Positions 10,745-20,859 of a stretch of DNA of 64,000 nt are shown here, piece by piece. Under the pieces are notes generated by a model. It was not told the origin of the DNA and did no database searches. It saw nothing but the letters and a program-made list of their open reading frames with translations. The DNA is taken from positions 62,001-126,000 of the forward strand of contig JAVEDP010000004.1 in assembly GCA_030841085.1 (NCBI GenBank), read 5' to 3'. Each line of letters begins with the position of its first letter. The first letter of the stretch is position 1. The DNA is from Pyrinomonadaceae bacterium (GTDB lineage: Bacteria; Acidobacteriota; Blastocatellia; Pyrinomonadales; Pyrinomonadaceae). The position numbers were made by a program, and so were the translations under genes.

Positions 10745-10950
10745 CTCATCATCCCGCATTAGGTCCGAAGGACCAGAAGTCAGTAGCCCCGCCGTCAGGG
10801 CGGGGATTCGTACTCTCGATAGTTCATAGGCCCGAAGGGCCGATACAAATCGTGTCGCACCTTCAGCGCTTAGGCTCAACCGGTGACATCTACCCCGCCC
10901 TCCGCTAAGCGCCGGACCGGCTACTAACTGCCGGTCCTTCGGCCCTAAGA
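10745..10950. repeat. Intergenic palindromic repeat cluster
   Basis: gtccgaaggac, ccccgccgtcagggcgggg, cccgaagggcc and ccggtccttcggccc palindromes clustered between argS and larC. Confidence 0.6.
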
Positions 10951-11029
10951 ATTAAACTGACCCGCTCCTCATTTGTGGCTCGCAACCCACGTTTGGCGTT
11001 TTCTGACCGCGCTCTGTTACCATCTTCGT

Positions 11030-11115
11030 AAATCGAAAATCGTGAATCGTAAATAGACGGACCGGGCCGTGCGTTCGCTTTACTATTTACGATTTACGAT
11101 TCACCATTCACGCTC
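11030..11115. repeat. Inverted pair of 7-bp-periodic A/T-rich heptamer arrays
   Basis: gtaaatcgaaaatcgtgaatcgtaaat ... atttacgatttacgattcaccattcacg. Confidence 0.75.
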
Positions 11116-11117
11116 TT

Positions 11118-12293
11118 ATGAAGACGCTCTATTTCGATTGCTTTGCCGGGGCCAGCGGCGACATGATCCTTGGCGCGCTGGTTGCCGCGGGAGTTCATCC
11201 GCAAGAGTTGAAAGATCAACTTTCGCTGCTGGGCGTTTCAGGGTATGCAATCGATTTTGAAACAGTGAATCGTTCCGGAATCAGCGCCACTTATGCGCGC
11301 GTCGAGACCGCTCACGAACGCGCGCATCGACATCTTTCCGACATTCTAAAAATCATTTATGACTCGCGGTTGTCCGAAAATGTTAAGGAGCGCGCAGCGA
11401 AAATCTTTTCACGTCTGGCCGAAGCCGAAGCGCTCGTCCATAACGAACCTATCGAAAAGATTCATTTCCACGAAGTCGGCGCCCTGGACGCCATCATCGA
11501 CGTTGTGGGCGCGGCAATATGTTTTGACTTGCTCGGCATTGAGCGCTTCGTATCGTCGGCGTTGCACGTCGGCAGCGGCATGGTTGATATGGACCATGGT
11601 CGTTTTCCAGTGCCACCACCGGCAGTGACCGAGTTGTTGAAAGGGGCACCGTTTTATTCGACTGAGGTCAAGGGTGAACTACTGACACCCACGGGCGCTG
11701 CGATCATCACCACCGTGTGCTCGGAATTCGGCGCCTTGCCGCATTTGAAACTAGAACAGACCGGTTATGGCGCCGGTACGCGCGAATACGAAAAGTTTCC
11801 GAACGTGCTTCGAGTGTTGATTGGGGAAACGGCGGACGCTGAGCGCCACGACGCGAAACTTTGGATGCTGGAAACAAACGTCGACGACATGTCGCCGCAA
11901 GTTTTTGGTCACGTGATGGAACGAGCATTTGAGCTCGGCGCGCTGGATTGTTACTTCACTCCCATTCAGATGAAGAAGAACCGTCCGGGCGTTTTGTTGT
12001 CAGTACTCTGCGGCGAAGCGGAGCGCGAAAAGTTGCTCGACCTGCTTTTTTCAGAGACGACGACTTTGGGAATTCGCAGTTACCTGGTTGAGCGTCGCGC
12101 GCTTGAACGCCGCACGGTGCGAGTGGAAACGCAGTATGGACCGATTGATGTTAAAGTAGCGCAACTCAATGGCCACATAGTTAAGGAGATGCCGGAATAC
12201 GAGCAGTGCCGGCAAGCGGCGCGCGATGCGAATGTGCCGCTGCGGATTGTGGAAGACGCGGCGCGAAATGCCTTCGCCAAAAGCGCTAAATAG
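11118..12293 (+). CDS. larC: Nickel pincer cofactor biosynthesis protein LarC
   Basis: MKTLYFDCFAGASGDMILGALV N-terminus; full-length LarC-like (DUF111) sequence. Confidence 0.9.
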   Translation: MKTLYFDCFAGASGDMILGALVAAGVHPQELKDQLSLLGVSGYAIDFETVNRSGISATYARVETAHERAHRHLSDILKIIYDSRLSENVKERAAKIFSRLAEAEALVHNEPIEKIHFHEVGALDAIIDVVGAAICFDLLGIERFVSSALHVGSGMVDMDHGRFPVPPPAVTELLKGAPFYSTEVKGELLTPTGAAIITTVCSEFGALPHLKLEQTGYGAGTREYEKFPNVLRVLIGETADAERHDAKLWMLETNVDDMSPQVFGHVMERAFELGALDCYFTPIQMKKNRPGVLLSVLCGEAEREKLLDLLFSETTTLGIRSYLVERRALERRTVRVETQYGPIDVKVAQLNGHIVKEMPEYEQCRQAARDANVPLRIVEDAARNAFAKSAK

Positions 12294-12299
12294 CGGAAG

Positions 12300-12440
12300 A
12301 AAGAGCGGGGGCAAGCCACCCTTCCCGACCGCGAGATTGATAGAGTTGCGGGTCTGTCGGTGAGGGAATGAATCTCACAAAGTTAACGAGCGAGACGGAA
12401 TGTCTCTCAGGTCGGGAAGGTGGGCTTGCCCCCGCTCTTC
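12300..12440. repeat. REPIN-like fold-back element (aagagcgggggcaagcc family)
   Basis: Termini aagagcgggggcaagccacccttcccgacc ... ggtcgggaaggtgggcttgcccccgctctt; ~140 bp. Confidence 0.8.
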
Positions 12441-12456
12441 GTACCAATAGAAAAAG

Positions 12457-13065
12457 ATGGCGACGAATCTAACCAAGCAGTCGGAAAACGAACGTCCGGC
12501 TGTTGATCTTGAGCTGATCGCGCAAGGCGTGCGCCTGATTCTTGAAGGCCTCGGCGAAGATCCGAGTCGTCCGGGCTTGCAGGAAACACCGCGGCGCGTC
12601 GCCGAGATGTATGCCGAGCTGACTTCCGGGATGCGCGAAGACCCGGCGCAGCACGTGGTGCCTTTACCGGGCGATAAGCATGACGAGATGGTGATCGTCA
12701 AAGACATCAGCATTGCCTCGATGTGCGAACATCATCTGGCGCCGTTCGTCGGCAGGTGTCACATCGCGTACATCCCGCGCGACGGACGCATTCTCGGAAT
12801 CTCGAAACTCGCACGTCTGGCTGAAACATTTTCACGCCGCCTGCAACTTCAAGAGCGCTTGACAACCGACATTGCCAACACCCTTTTCGAAGGATTGAAA
12901 CCGATTGGCGTGATGGTGGTGATCGAAGCATCGCACACGTGCATGACCCTGCGCGGAGTGAGAAAAGCCGATGCCAAGACAATCACGTCGGCGGTACTCG
13001 GCGGTTTTCGTAACGACCCACGCACGCGCGCTGAAGCGATGGCGCTTATTACAGGCAAGGAGTGA
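12457..13065 (+). CDS. folE: GTP cyclohydrolase I
   Basis: SMCEHHLAPFVGRCHIAYIP and SHTCMTLRGVRK motifs. Confidence 0.95.
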   Translation: MATNLTKQSENERPAVDLELIAQGVRLILEGLGEDPSRPGLQETPRRVAEMYAELTSGMREDPAQHVVPLPGDKHDEMVIVKDISIASMCEHHLAPFVGRCHIAYIPRDGRILGISKLARLAETFSRRLQLQERLTTDIANTLFEGLKPIGVMVVIEASHTCMTLRGVRKADAKTITSAVLGGFRNDPRTRAEAMALITGKE

Positions 13066-13072
13066 TATTCAC

Positions 13073-14746
13073 ATGCAGAGCTTATCGACGACGTTTCGAA
13101 CCCTCATCGTTGCCACGCTAATCAGCGCGGTCGCTTTTAGCAGCTATTCCCAAACGCGAGCCCGAACGAATATCGCTCTTAACGAAGACGGAATGCGCGC
13201 CCATGTCCGTTACCTCGCGAGTGATTTGCTGGAAGGCCGCGGCACCGGCGCGCGCGGTGGTGAGCTCGCGGCCGGCTACATAGCGGCGCAGATGGAAGCA
13301 CTCGGATTAAAAGGCGCCGGCCCGAATGGCAGTTTCTTTCAACCAGTCTCGCTGGTAGGCGTCAAGGCCGATCCAAACATGAAATTGCTTGTCTCGGGAC
13401 GGAACGGCAAAGAGACTTTCAAGTTTGCCGATGACTATGTCGCGTTTACCGGCGCTCAAACGGAAGACGTCGATGTCGATGCAGATTTGGTTTTCGTCGG
13501 CTATGGCATCAACGCGCCGGAGCAGAAGTGGAACGACTACAAAGGCGACGCAGCAGATTATCGTGGCAAGATTTTGGTGATGATGGTGAACGATCCGCCG
13601 GCAACCGCGGCTGAGCCAAATCTTTTCGGCGGCAAAGCGCTGACCTATTACGGCCGTTGGACATACAAGTTTGAAGAAGCTGCGCGTCGCGGAGCTGCGG
13701 GCGTGATTCTTCTGCATACTGACGAGTCCGCCGGGTATCCCTGGAGCGTCGTGCGCACTTCCAACGGTTCCTGGCGTTTTGATATTGCACGCACCGCCGG
13801 TGACCCGACGCCGTTTTTGAATATGCGCTCGTGGATAACTAATGACACCGCGCAAAGGATTATGAAGCTGGCCGGTTACGACCTCGCCGACATGCGCGCG
13901 AAGGCAGCGTCGCGTGATTTCCAACCGGTCAAACTAAACCTCAAGGGAAAGATAAATCTCAAAAGTGAACTAAAACGCGTGCAGGCGCCAAATGTTGTTG
14001 GCATTTTGCCAGGCCGCGATCCGAAACTGCGCGACGAGTATGTCGTCTACTCGGCGCATTGGGATCATTTCGGGGTGGGCGCTCCAGACAAAACCGGCGA
14101 TACGATTTACAACGGCGCGGTAGACAACGCAACCGGATGCGCGGCGATCCTCGCGATTGCGGAAGCGCTGGCCAAGCTGCCGCCGGCGCAGCGGCCGCGG
14201 CGTTCTAGTTTGTTTTTATTTCCGACCGCGGAAGAGCAAGGGTTGCTGGGTGCTGAATGGTATTCAAGACATCCGCTGGTGCCGGTCGATAAGACTGCGG
14301 CCGATGTGAATCTGGATTCGATGAACATGCTCGGGGTAACTCGCGATTTCACGCCGCTCGGCGCCGAGCGCTCTACTCTTGAAGCGGTAGTCCAGGCCGT
14401 GGCGCGCGAACGAGGACTGCACATCTCGCCGGACTCGCGACCGGAACAGGGTTCATTTTACCGGTCCGATCACTTTCCTTTTGCGAAAGTTGGCGTGCCG
14501 TCAATTAGCTTGAAAGAGGGTGACGATTTTGTGGGCCATCCAAAGGGTTGGGGCGCGCAGGAGTTCAAGGTGTACAACACCCAGCACTATCATCAGCCGT
14601 CCGACGAATTCGATCCGAACTGGAACTACCAGGGCATGATTCAGGAGACGGAGATTGCAATGGCGATTGGGATGCGAATCGCGAACGATCCGGCGATGCC
14701 ACGCTTTAAGCCGACGGATGAGTTTGCGAAGAATAGTAAACGGTGA
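13073..14746 (+). CDS. Secreted M28-family metallopeptidase
   Basis: Signal peptide from ATG 13073 (MQSLSTTFRTLIVATLISAVAFSSYSQ); SAHWDHFG, NGAVDNATG, TAEEQGLLGAEWY. Confidence 0.88.
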   Translation: MQSLSTTFRTLIVATLISAVAFSSYSQTRARTNIALNEDGMRAHVRYLASDLLEGRGTGARGGELAAGYIAAQMEALGLKGAGPNGSFFQPVSLVGVKADPNMKLLVSGRNGKETFKFADDYVAFTGAQTEDVDVDADLVFVGYGINAPEQKWNDYKGDAADYRGKILVMMVNDPPATAAEPNLFGGKALTYYGRWTYKFEEAARRGAAGVILLHTDESAGYPWSVVRTSNGSWRFDIARTAGDPTPFLNMRSWITNDTAQRIMKLAGYDLADMRAKAASRDFQPVKLNLKGKINLKSELKRVQAPNVVGILPGRDPKLRDEYVVYSAHWDHFGVGAPDKTGDTIYNGAVDNATGCAAILAIAEALAKLPPAQRPRRSSLFLFPTAEEQGLLGAEWYSRHPLVPVDKTAADVNLDSMNMLGVTRDFTPLGAERSTLEAVVQAVARERGLHISPDSRPEQGSFYRSDHFPFAKVGVPSISLKEGDDFVGHPKGWGAQEFKVYNTQHYHQPSDEFDPNWNYQGMIQETEIAMAIGMRIANDPAMPRFKPTDEFAKNSKR

Positions 14747-14766
14747 ATCGTAGACAAGGGGCTGAA

Positions 14767-14820
14767 GGTAACCAAGAAATTAGATTTACCATTTACCATT
14801 TGCCATTTCTCATTTTTCAT
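14767..14820. repeat. 7-bp-periodic heptamer array (atttacc-type)
   Basis: atttaccatttaccatttgccatttctcatttttcattt. Confidence 0.7.
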
Positions 14821-14871
14821 TTCCGCACGGCGGGCCGGAAGATAGACCAAGGCTAGTCTTTGCAATTTTAG

Positions 14872-15339
14872 ATGAAATTCCTGATCGCAATTTGGCTGGG
14901 CGCAACATTTCTTTCAGCAACCACGGCTTCTTCCGGACCTTACAAGCCTACACCCATTTCGCCGTTTGATGAGTATGGCGAAATATCCTGGGAAGCTGAG
15001 AAGGCCCGCTTGGATAATTTCGCTATCCAGCTGCAGCAGGATTCAGATTTGGTCGGTTATATCCTTGTTTATGATGCACTGCGTGGTTGCCCGGGAGAGG
15101 CTCAAGCTCGTGCTATCCGAGCGAAGAGTTATATGGTCGAACATCGTGGCGTGCTGTGGAATAGAGTTGTTTGGAGACCAGAAGGGTATCAACCTGAGAT
15201 TCATACCGTTCTTCAACCAATGAAGCGGAATGTAATTCTTCCTCGCCCTTTTCTTGGTCCGACCTTCGCCGCGATCGACGGTCCAGCGAGCAAAGAGTGC
15301 AGAATAAAAATAAGTCGAATACGTAAGAGCAAATGGTAA
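14872..15339 (+). CDS. Hypothetical secreted protein
   Basis: 155 aa with signal peptide; no recognised family. Confidence 0.6.
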   Translation: MKFLIAIWLGATFLSATTASSGPYKPTPISPFDEYGEISWEAEKARLDNFAIQLQQDSDLVGYILVYDALRGCPGEAQARAIRAKSYMVEHRGVLWNRVVWRPEGYQPEIHTVLQPMKRNVILPRPFLGPTFAAIDGPASKECRIKISRIRKSKW

Positions 15340-15357
15340 AGTCCGCGCACATCGCCA

Positions 15358-15397
15358 AAATGACAAATGAGAAATGTCAAATGATGAATGGTAAATG
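15358..15397. repeat. 7-bp-periodic heptamer array, inverted relative to 14767
   Basis: aaaatgacaaatgagaaatgtcaaatgatgaatggtaaatg. Confidence 0.7.
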
Positions 15398-15436
15398 CTT
15401 TTGAAACTCTCCCGGTTCACTTAAAGCAACTTTCCA

Positions 15437-17608
15437 ATGAACACTTTTTACGTAACAACCCCCATCTATTACGCCAACAGCCTGCCGCATCTTGGCCATC
15501 TCTATACGATGATCGTTGCGGACACGATCGCCCGTCATAAACGCCAGCAGGGAATTGAAACGTTTTTTCTCACCGGCACCGACGAGCACGGCATCAACAT
15601 CGAGCGCGCTGCCCAGCGGAATAATCGCACTCCCAAAGAGCAAGCCGATTACGTCGTCAGTTATTTCAAGAAGATGACCGCCCAGTTTGGTTTGGACACG
15701 GAACACGGCGGCTACGATATTTTCATGCGCACCAGCGAGGCGTTTCACTACGAAGGTGTCAGCGAGTTTTGGCGGCGCGCGGCGCGGGCGAAAACTCCTA
15801 AAGGCAATTCTGCGATTTACAAAGGGCATTACGAAGGCTGGTTTTGCGCAGCCTGCGCTGCCTATAAGACCGAAGACGAATATGCAAAGCCGAAGGACGC
15901 CGGCGACCCGCCAACATGTCTGATCCACGACATGGCGCTCGATCGCATTTCTGAGGATAGCTATTTCTTCCGACTTTCTGATTACGGCGATGCGTTGCTC
16001 GAGCTGTACGAATCCCGTCCCGACTTTGTCCAACCCGAAACCCGCAAGAATGAAGTCACCAGCTTTGTGCGCGGCGGATTACAGGATCTTTCCGTCAGCC
16101 GTTTGAAGAGTTCGGTGAGTTGGGGTGTGCCGGTGCCGGACGATCCCGACCACACGATGTATGTCTGGTTTGATGCGCTGACGAACTACATAACCGCGAT
16201 CGGGTTTGGCAACGAGCAACAGAATCGTGCCGTTGGTTTTGAAAAGTTCTGGCCGGCGCTGCACTTAGTTGGCAAAGACATCCTGCGCTTTCACGCGGTT
16301 TATTGGCCCGCGTTTCTAATGGCGGCCGGCGTGGAACAACCGCGCGCGATTGTGGCCCATGGCATGTGGCTCGATCCGAACGGCAGAAAAATGTCCAAGA
16401 CCTTAGGTAACACGATCGAGCTGGATGTCCTTAGCAAACATTTCTCGGTGGACGCGATTCGTTATTTTTGTTTACGCGAAATGGTTTTTGGCCAGGACGG
16501 GCGCTTTGGTTATGAAGCCTTGATCGATCGCGCCAATAGCGATTTGGCCAGCGGCCTCGGCAATCTTTCCAGCCGCACGCTGACGATGATTGCGCGCTAC
16601 AACAGCGGACGCGTGCCTTCTGGAGTGATTTCTGAAGATAAGTTGCTGCTCGCAAAACGCGCCGGGGTAGACACCGACGCCACCACGATTGCGGGCTTCA
16701 TCGAGCACGCACGCGTACAGTATCTGCAGCAACTTGAAAGTTATTCTTTCAGCAAGGCGCTGGAGGTAACCTGGTCCATTGTTGCGCGCGTCGACAAAAT
16801 GATTAGCGAAGCGAAACCGTGGGAGCTGGCGAAAGACGTAAACCAAAGTCAGACGCTGGGTGCGGTTTTGTATCGCGCCGCGGAAGCGCTACGTTGGTTA
16901 TGCATCATGCTTTATCCGGTGATGCCGGCGGCGACCCTGGAGATTTGGCGCCAGCTAAACCTTAGCGAGAAACTAGCGGAGCTGGATCCGGCAGAACTTA
17001 AATGGGGTGAACTCAAGGAAGAGGCGCCGATTGGCGACGTCAAGCCGATCTTTCCGCGCATCGACAAAGTAAAAACTATGGAAGAGATACAGCAGAAAAC
17101 AGAAGACAGAAGGCAGAAGTCAGAAGTCGGAACGGAAGAGGCTGAAACGCATTCCGGCCAGCATGCAACCGAAGCGGATGCGGTCCCAGGCGCGGCGCAG
17201 GCCGAAACTAAACCGCCTGCGCTACAGCAGGGCGCGACTGAAGCCGATGCTGTACCCGGCGCAGAGGGCGCCGCGAACTTTATCGACATCAGCGACTTCA
17301 CCAAAGTTGAACTACGTGTGGGCCAGGTCTTAACGGCGGCGCGCATTCCCAAGTCAGACAAGCTGTTGCTGTTGACCGTAGATATTGGCGAAGAGCAGCC
17401 GCGCCAGATTCTTGCCGGCATCGCCGAGCATTACACGCCTGAAGAGATGACAGGACGCAAGATTGCCGTCGTTGCCAATCTCAAGCCACGCAAAATGCGC
17501 GGCCATGAATCGCAAGGCATGTTACTCGCGGCGTCGATTGGCGATGGCGACAAGCCGGTGATGGCCACGTTCACCGAAGATATTCCCAATGGCGCAAGGC
17601 TGAAGTGA
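15437..17608 (+). CDS. metG: Methionyl-tRNA synthetase with C-terminal tRNA-binding domain
   Basis: TPIYYANSLPHLGHLYT, KMSKTLGN; C-terminal EMAPII-like domain (DFTKVELRVGQVL). Confidence 0.95.
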   Translation: MNTFYVTTPIYYANSLPHLGHLYTMIVADTIARHKRQQGIETFFLTGTDEHGINIERAAQRNNRTPKEQADYVVSYFKKMTAQFGLDTEHGGYDIFMRTSEAFHYEGVSEFWRRAARAKTPKGNSAIYKGHYEGWFCAACAAYKTEDEYAKPKDAGDPPTCLIHDMALDRISEDSYFFRLSDYGDALLELYESRPDFVQPETRKNEVTSFVRGGLQDLSVSRLKSSVSWGVPVPDDPDHTMYVWFDALTNYITAIGFGNEQQNRAVGFEKFWPALHLVGKDILRFHAVYWPAFLMAAGVEQPRAIVAHGMWLDPNGRKMSKTLGNTIELDVLSKHFSVDAIRYFCLREMVFGQDGRFGYEALIDRANSDLASGLGNLSSRTLTMIARYNSGRVPSGVISEDKLLLAKRAGVDTDATTIAGFIEHARVQYLQQLESYSFSKALEVTWSIVARVDKMISEAKPWELAKDVNQSQTLGAVLYRAAEALRWLCIMLYPVMPAATLEIWRQLNLSEKLAELDPAELKWGELKEEAPIGDVKPIFPRIDKVKTMEEIQQKTEDRRQKSEVGTEEAETHSGQHATEADAVPGAAQAETKPPALQQGATEADAVPGAEGAANFIDISDFTKVELRVGQVLTAARIPKSDKLLLLTVDIGEEQPRQILAGIAEHYTPEEMTGRKIAVVANLKPRKMRGHESQGMLLAASIGDGDKPVMATFTEDIPNGARLK

Positions 17609-17744
17609 AGTAAAGAAAATTTTTCCTGTCGTTCACTAATCTCGCCATCATCAATAACGGCGAAACAGTCCCTGCCTGTGAGTCCGCTTGCTTTTTATGA
17701 CAGGCCTGCTTATTCGCAAGCCGGTGAAGGATAAAGGCTGACCA

Positions 17745-18377
17745 GTGAAAGTTGTGCTCGGACTTAAAGCTCATTCCGGTTGGGCGGCGCTGGTTGTAAT
17801 TGGCGCGGCTGGCAGTGAGTTTCAGGTCGTCGCTCGGCGCCGCATCGAGCTCGTTGACAGTGATTCGGCCTGGGCCAAGCAGCCTTATCACGCAGCCGAA
17901 GGCTTGGATCGGCACGATGCTCAAAAGTTGGTAAAACGAGGAACTGAGGGCGCTTACAGAAACGCTGAGCAAGAGATGCACGCTACAATCAAATCCTTAA
18001 GAGAGCAGCAGCATGAAATTGTCGCGTGCGTGGTCCTTGTTCCCAATCCCATGCCGGCTTGGAGCGTCGAGGAGATCCTGGCTGTGCACTTTCGTATGCA
18101 TCAAGCGGAGGGCGTGATGTTCCCGGATGCGCTAGCCAGGGCTGCCGATAGCTGCGGGCTGAACCTCCTCACGATCCCGGAAAAGCGGTTGAGCGAACAC
18201 GCGGAAAGAGTATTGGCAACTTCTTGTAACGACTTAACGAACCAGGTCATGAGGTTGGGAAAAACTGTTGGCCCACCCTGGGGCAAGGATCAGAAGAATG
18301 CGGCGCTAGCGGCGTTGGTAGGATTGAAAATCACGTCGAACTCTAGACTCGCCCAGCCGCGAACGAGGCCCGATTGA
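17745..18377 (+). CDS. Hypothetical protein
   Basis: 210 aa ORF, + strand between metG and 18483; no recognised family. Confidence 0.55.
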   Translation: MKVVLGLKAHSGWAALVVIGAAGSEFQVVARRRIELVDSDSAWAKQPYHAAEGLDRHDAQKLVKRGTEGAYRNAEQEMHATIKSLREQQHEIVACVVLVPNPMPAWSVEEILAVHFRMHQAEGVMFPDALARAADSCGLNLLTIPEKRLSEHAERVLATSCNDLTNQVMRLGKTVGPPWGKDQKNAALAALVGLKITSNSRLAQPRTRPD

Positions 18378-18482
18378 TCGCCGCCGTTGAGCACGAAAGA
18401 TGCTTTTCGGTTAGGATTATTTTGAACGCAAACAAACTCAACTGGAATCATCACTTACTCAAAACCCTCAAGGAGAAACATC

Positions 18483-18902
18483 ATGGACAAAATCGCAAAC
18501 ATAGTCGACACACTTCGCTATCGTGGCAGCGTCGATTCATCGGACTTCAACGATCTGCCGGCTGTTCAGGCGAGCGCGGCGCCGGCCGTTGAAAACTGGC
18601 AAATGAATTTTGAAGGAGGCACGCTCAGCGGATCGTGCCAAATCAATTCTGATCTGCCAATCCTGGGCGCCGGATTGATCGCCTACTCAGAAGACGGTGT
18701 CAAAATGTACTTTGGGACTTATTGCTCGATGTCCGATGCCAAAAACCAAACCACCGACACCGTCGCGTTTCCGACCGCGAGTACGGCGCTTTTCAACCCA
18801 GATGCCGACGGGCGGACTATCATGTCGATAGTCTATGGGGAGTTGATCGGCGCCGACGGAAAGGCAACGCCTTTTAGTCAGCAACAGAAGTTCACTGTCT
18901 GA
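18483..18902 (+). CDS. Hypothetical protein (VapA/Cyt-like fold not assignable)
   Basis: 139 aa ORF preceded by aaggagaaacatc RBS-like sequence. Confidence 0.6.
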   Translation: MDKIANIVDTLRYRGSVDSSDFNDLPAVQASAAPAVENWQMNFEGGTLSGSCQINSDLPILGAGLIAYSEDGVKMYFGTYCSMSDAKNQTTDTVAFPTASTALFNPDADGRTIMSIVYGELIGADGKATPFSQQQKFTV

Positions 18903-18913
18903 AGAAGTGGGAT

Positions 18914-19003
18914 TCTATCCACAGATTACACAGATTTCACAGATTTTGTAAAAGCATTTTTCCGTCTGTCTAATCGGTGTAATCTGCGTAATCTGCGGAT
19001 TTA
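18914..19003. repeat. Fold-back repeat (ccacagattacacagatt / aatctgcgtaatctgcgg)
   Basis: Inverted arms visible between 18483 ORF and tatD. Confidence 0.7.
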
Positions 19004-19027
19004 GTCTTAAAGTAACTTGCCTATCTA

Positions 19028-19825
19028 ATGTTCGTTGATTCGCATGCACACATCGATGGGCCGGAGTTCGACGCGGATCGTGACGAGGTCATCCAGCGTG
19101 CGCGCGACGCCTGGGTTGATCTGATTCTCAATATCGGTACCGGCGATCCTCACAGCGGTGCACTCGAGCGAACGGTTGATCTGGCATCGCGCAACGAGAA
19201 TATTTACGCGGCTCTTGGCACGCATCCTCACGATGCGCGTTTGTACGACGATGCGGCTGAAGACAAAATCAGAAAACTCATAAACGATCATTCACGTGTC
19301 ATCGCCTGGGGCGAGATCGGCCTCGACTTTCATTACGACAACTCGCCACGCGAAGTGCAAGTGCAGGTTTTCCGCCGTCAATTAAAATCCGCGCGCGAAC
19401 TAAACGTTCCGGTAATCATTCATACTCGCGAGGCGGAAGCCGAAACGATTGAAGCGCTGCGAACAGAATGGTCCGGCTCGGGATTGCCGGGCGTCATGCA
19501 TTGCTTCAGCGGCAGTCAGTCGCTGGCGGAGCAGGCAATCGACCTGGGAATGCTGATTTCCTTTTCCGGAATTCTTACTTTCAAAAAAGCGGATGACTTG
19601 CGCGCCATTGCACGTCGTGTCCCGCTGGATCGGTTGCTCATCGAAACTGATTGTCCTTACCTGACGCCCGTGCCTTATCGTGGAAAGAGAAACGAACCCG
19701 CCTATGTGGTTGAAGTTGCGCGGTGTCTCGCTGAGTTGCGCGAAATGAGTATTGAAGAAGTTGGACAACTTACCAGCGCAAATTTCGCGCGCGTGTTCGG
19801 GTTGTCAGAGCCATTTGTCCGATAA
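19028..19825 (+). CDS. tatD: TatD-family hydrolase
   Basis: MFVDSHAHIDGPEF, GTHPHDA, GEIGLDFHYDNSP, HTREAEAET, ETDCPYLTPVPYRGKRNEP. Confidence 0.94.
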   Translation: MFVDSHAHIDGPEFDADRDEVIQRARDAWVDLILNIGTGDPHSGALERTVDLASRNENIYAALGTHPHDARLYDDAAEDKIRKLINDHSRVIAWGEIGLDFHYDNSPREVQVQVFRRQLKSARELNVPVIIHTREAEAETIEALRTEWSGSGLPGVMHCFSGSQSLAEQAIDLGMLISFSGILTFKKADDLRAIARRVPLDRLLIETDCPYLTPVPYRGKRNEPAYVVEVARCLAELREMSIEEVGQLTSANFARVFGLSEPFVR

Positions 19826-19879
19826 ACTTTATTTTGTCGCCCCGATACGACAAGCTGAAGGAAGCTCTGAACAAGTACA

Positions 19880-20170
19880 TGAAAAACTTTGCCCTGAGCC
19901 CGCGAAGCGCGGCGATAGCATAGAGCCTGGGGTGAAGCGAAGCGCAACCCCAGGATCGCTCAGGGGAAAAAGTAAGAGCCCACGAAGTGGCCGACAGCCC
20001 TTTGCGAAAGGTAAATTGCCAGGGTTTGCTCTATCGCACGCTTCGCGCGCTTGGGATTTGTAACGATCGTCGTCCTGGGGTTCCGCTCCGCTCAACCCCA
20101 GGGCGGGGTCCCCGGCCGAGCATCTCGGCTGGGGTGCTAGACTTTATGCTTCCACCCGCTACGCGGGTTT
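19880..20170. repeat. Intergenic palindromic repeat cluster (cctggggt...accccagg family)
   Basis: cctggggtgaagcgaagcgcaaccccagg and cctggggttccgctccgctcaaccccagg copies plus cacccgctacgcgggt hairpin. Confidence 0.75.
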
Positions 20171-20339
20171 TGGAAATGCCTAGCCGCATTGACTTGATCA
20201 GAGCTTCCTGAAGCTTATCGGACATCACGCTGAACCCGGCACCAGCTCTAGCGACAACTTTCACATGCTCGGCTTTTGATGTTATTCTCAAACGCCCAAC
20301 AATCCATTTGATCGACGTTATTGAGCACCTAAAACCGCA

Positions 20340-20837
20340 ATGGCCCAGCAAAATTCTTTCGACATCGTCTCGGAGGTGGATCGCGCCGAGGTAACCAACG
20401 CCATCCAACAAACCATTAAAGAGGTTCGCCAGCGCTTTGATTTCAAAGGCAGCACCGCGACCGTTGTCCTGGAAAAGGACGAGTTGATACTTAGCGCCGA
20501 AGACGAAACCAAGTTGCGGAATATGAACGACATTCTGCAGCAGAAGCTGGTGCGACGCAGTGTGCCGCTCAAGGCGTTGAGTTACGGGACGGCCGATCCG
20601 GCGGCGGGCGGCAGTGTCAGGCAACGAGTGCAGATTCAACAGGGCATCCCGCAGGAGAAAGCCAAGGAAGTTGTAAAGTTCATTAAAGATTCGAAGGCGA
20701 AAGTGCAAGCATCAATTCAAGGTGACGTGGTCCGCGTTTCCGGTAAGGATCGCGACACACTTCAGGACATTATCGCCAAACTCAAAGCAAAAGATTTTGG
20801 CATTGACATGCAGTTTTCGAACTACCGCACAAACTGA
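20340..20837 (+). CDS. yajQ: YajQ-family (DUF520) nucleotide-binding protein
   Basis: SFDIVSEVDRAEVTNAIQQTIKEVRQRFDFKGS; VSGKDRDTLQ. Confidence 0.92.
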   Translation: MAQQNSFDIVSEVDRAEVTNAIQQTIKEVRQRFDFKGSTATVVLEKDELILSAEDETKLRNMNDILQQKLVRRSVPLKALSYGTADPAAGGSVRQRVQIQQGIPQEKAKEVVKFIKDSKAKVQASIQGDVVRVSGKDRDTLQDIIAKLKAKDFGIDMQFSNYRTN

Positions 20838-20859
20838 TCCTGGTTTCTAGTTAATACGA

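Noticed and set aside
8793-10762. Numerous + strand ORFs over argS
   Set aside because: Shadow ORFs of a confidently identified gene.
14767-15397. Inverted heptamer arrays flanking the 155-aa gene as a gene-carrying mobile unit
   Set aside because: Suggestive but the same arrays occur as empty pairs elsewhere; no target duplication or transposition evidence seen.
16912-17421. Minus-strand 169-aa serine/alanine-rich ORF over metG
   Set aside because: Shadow ORF; composition follows from the metG codon pattern.
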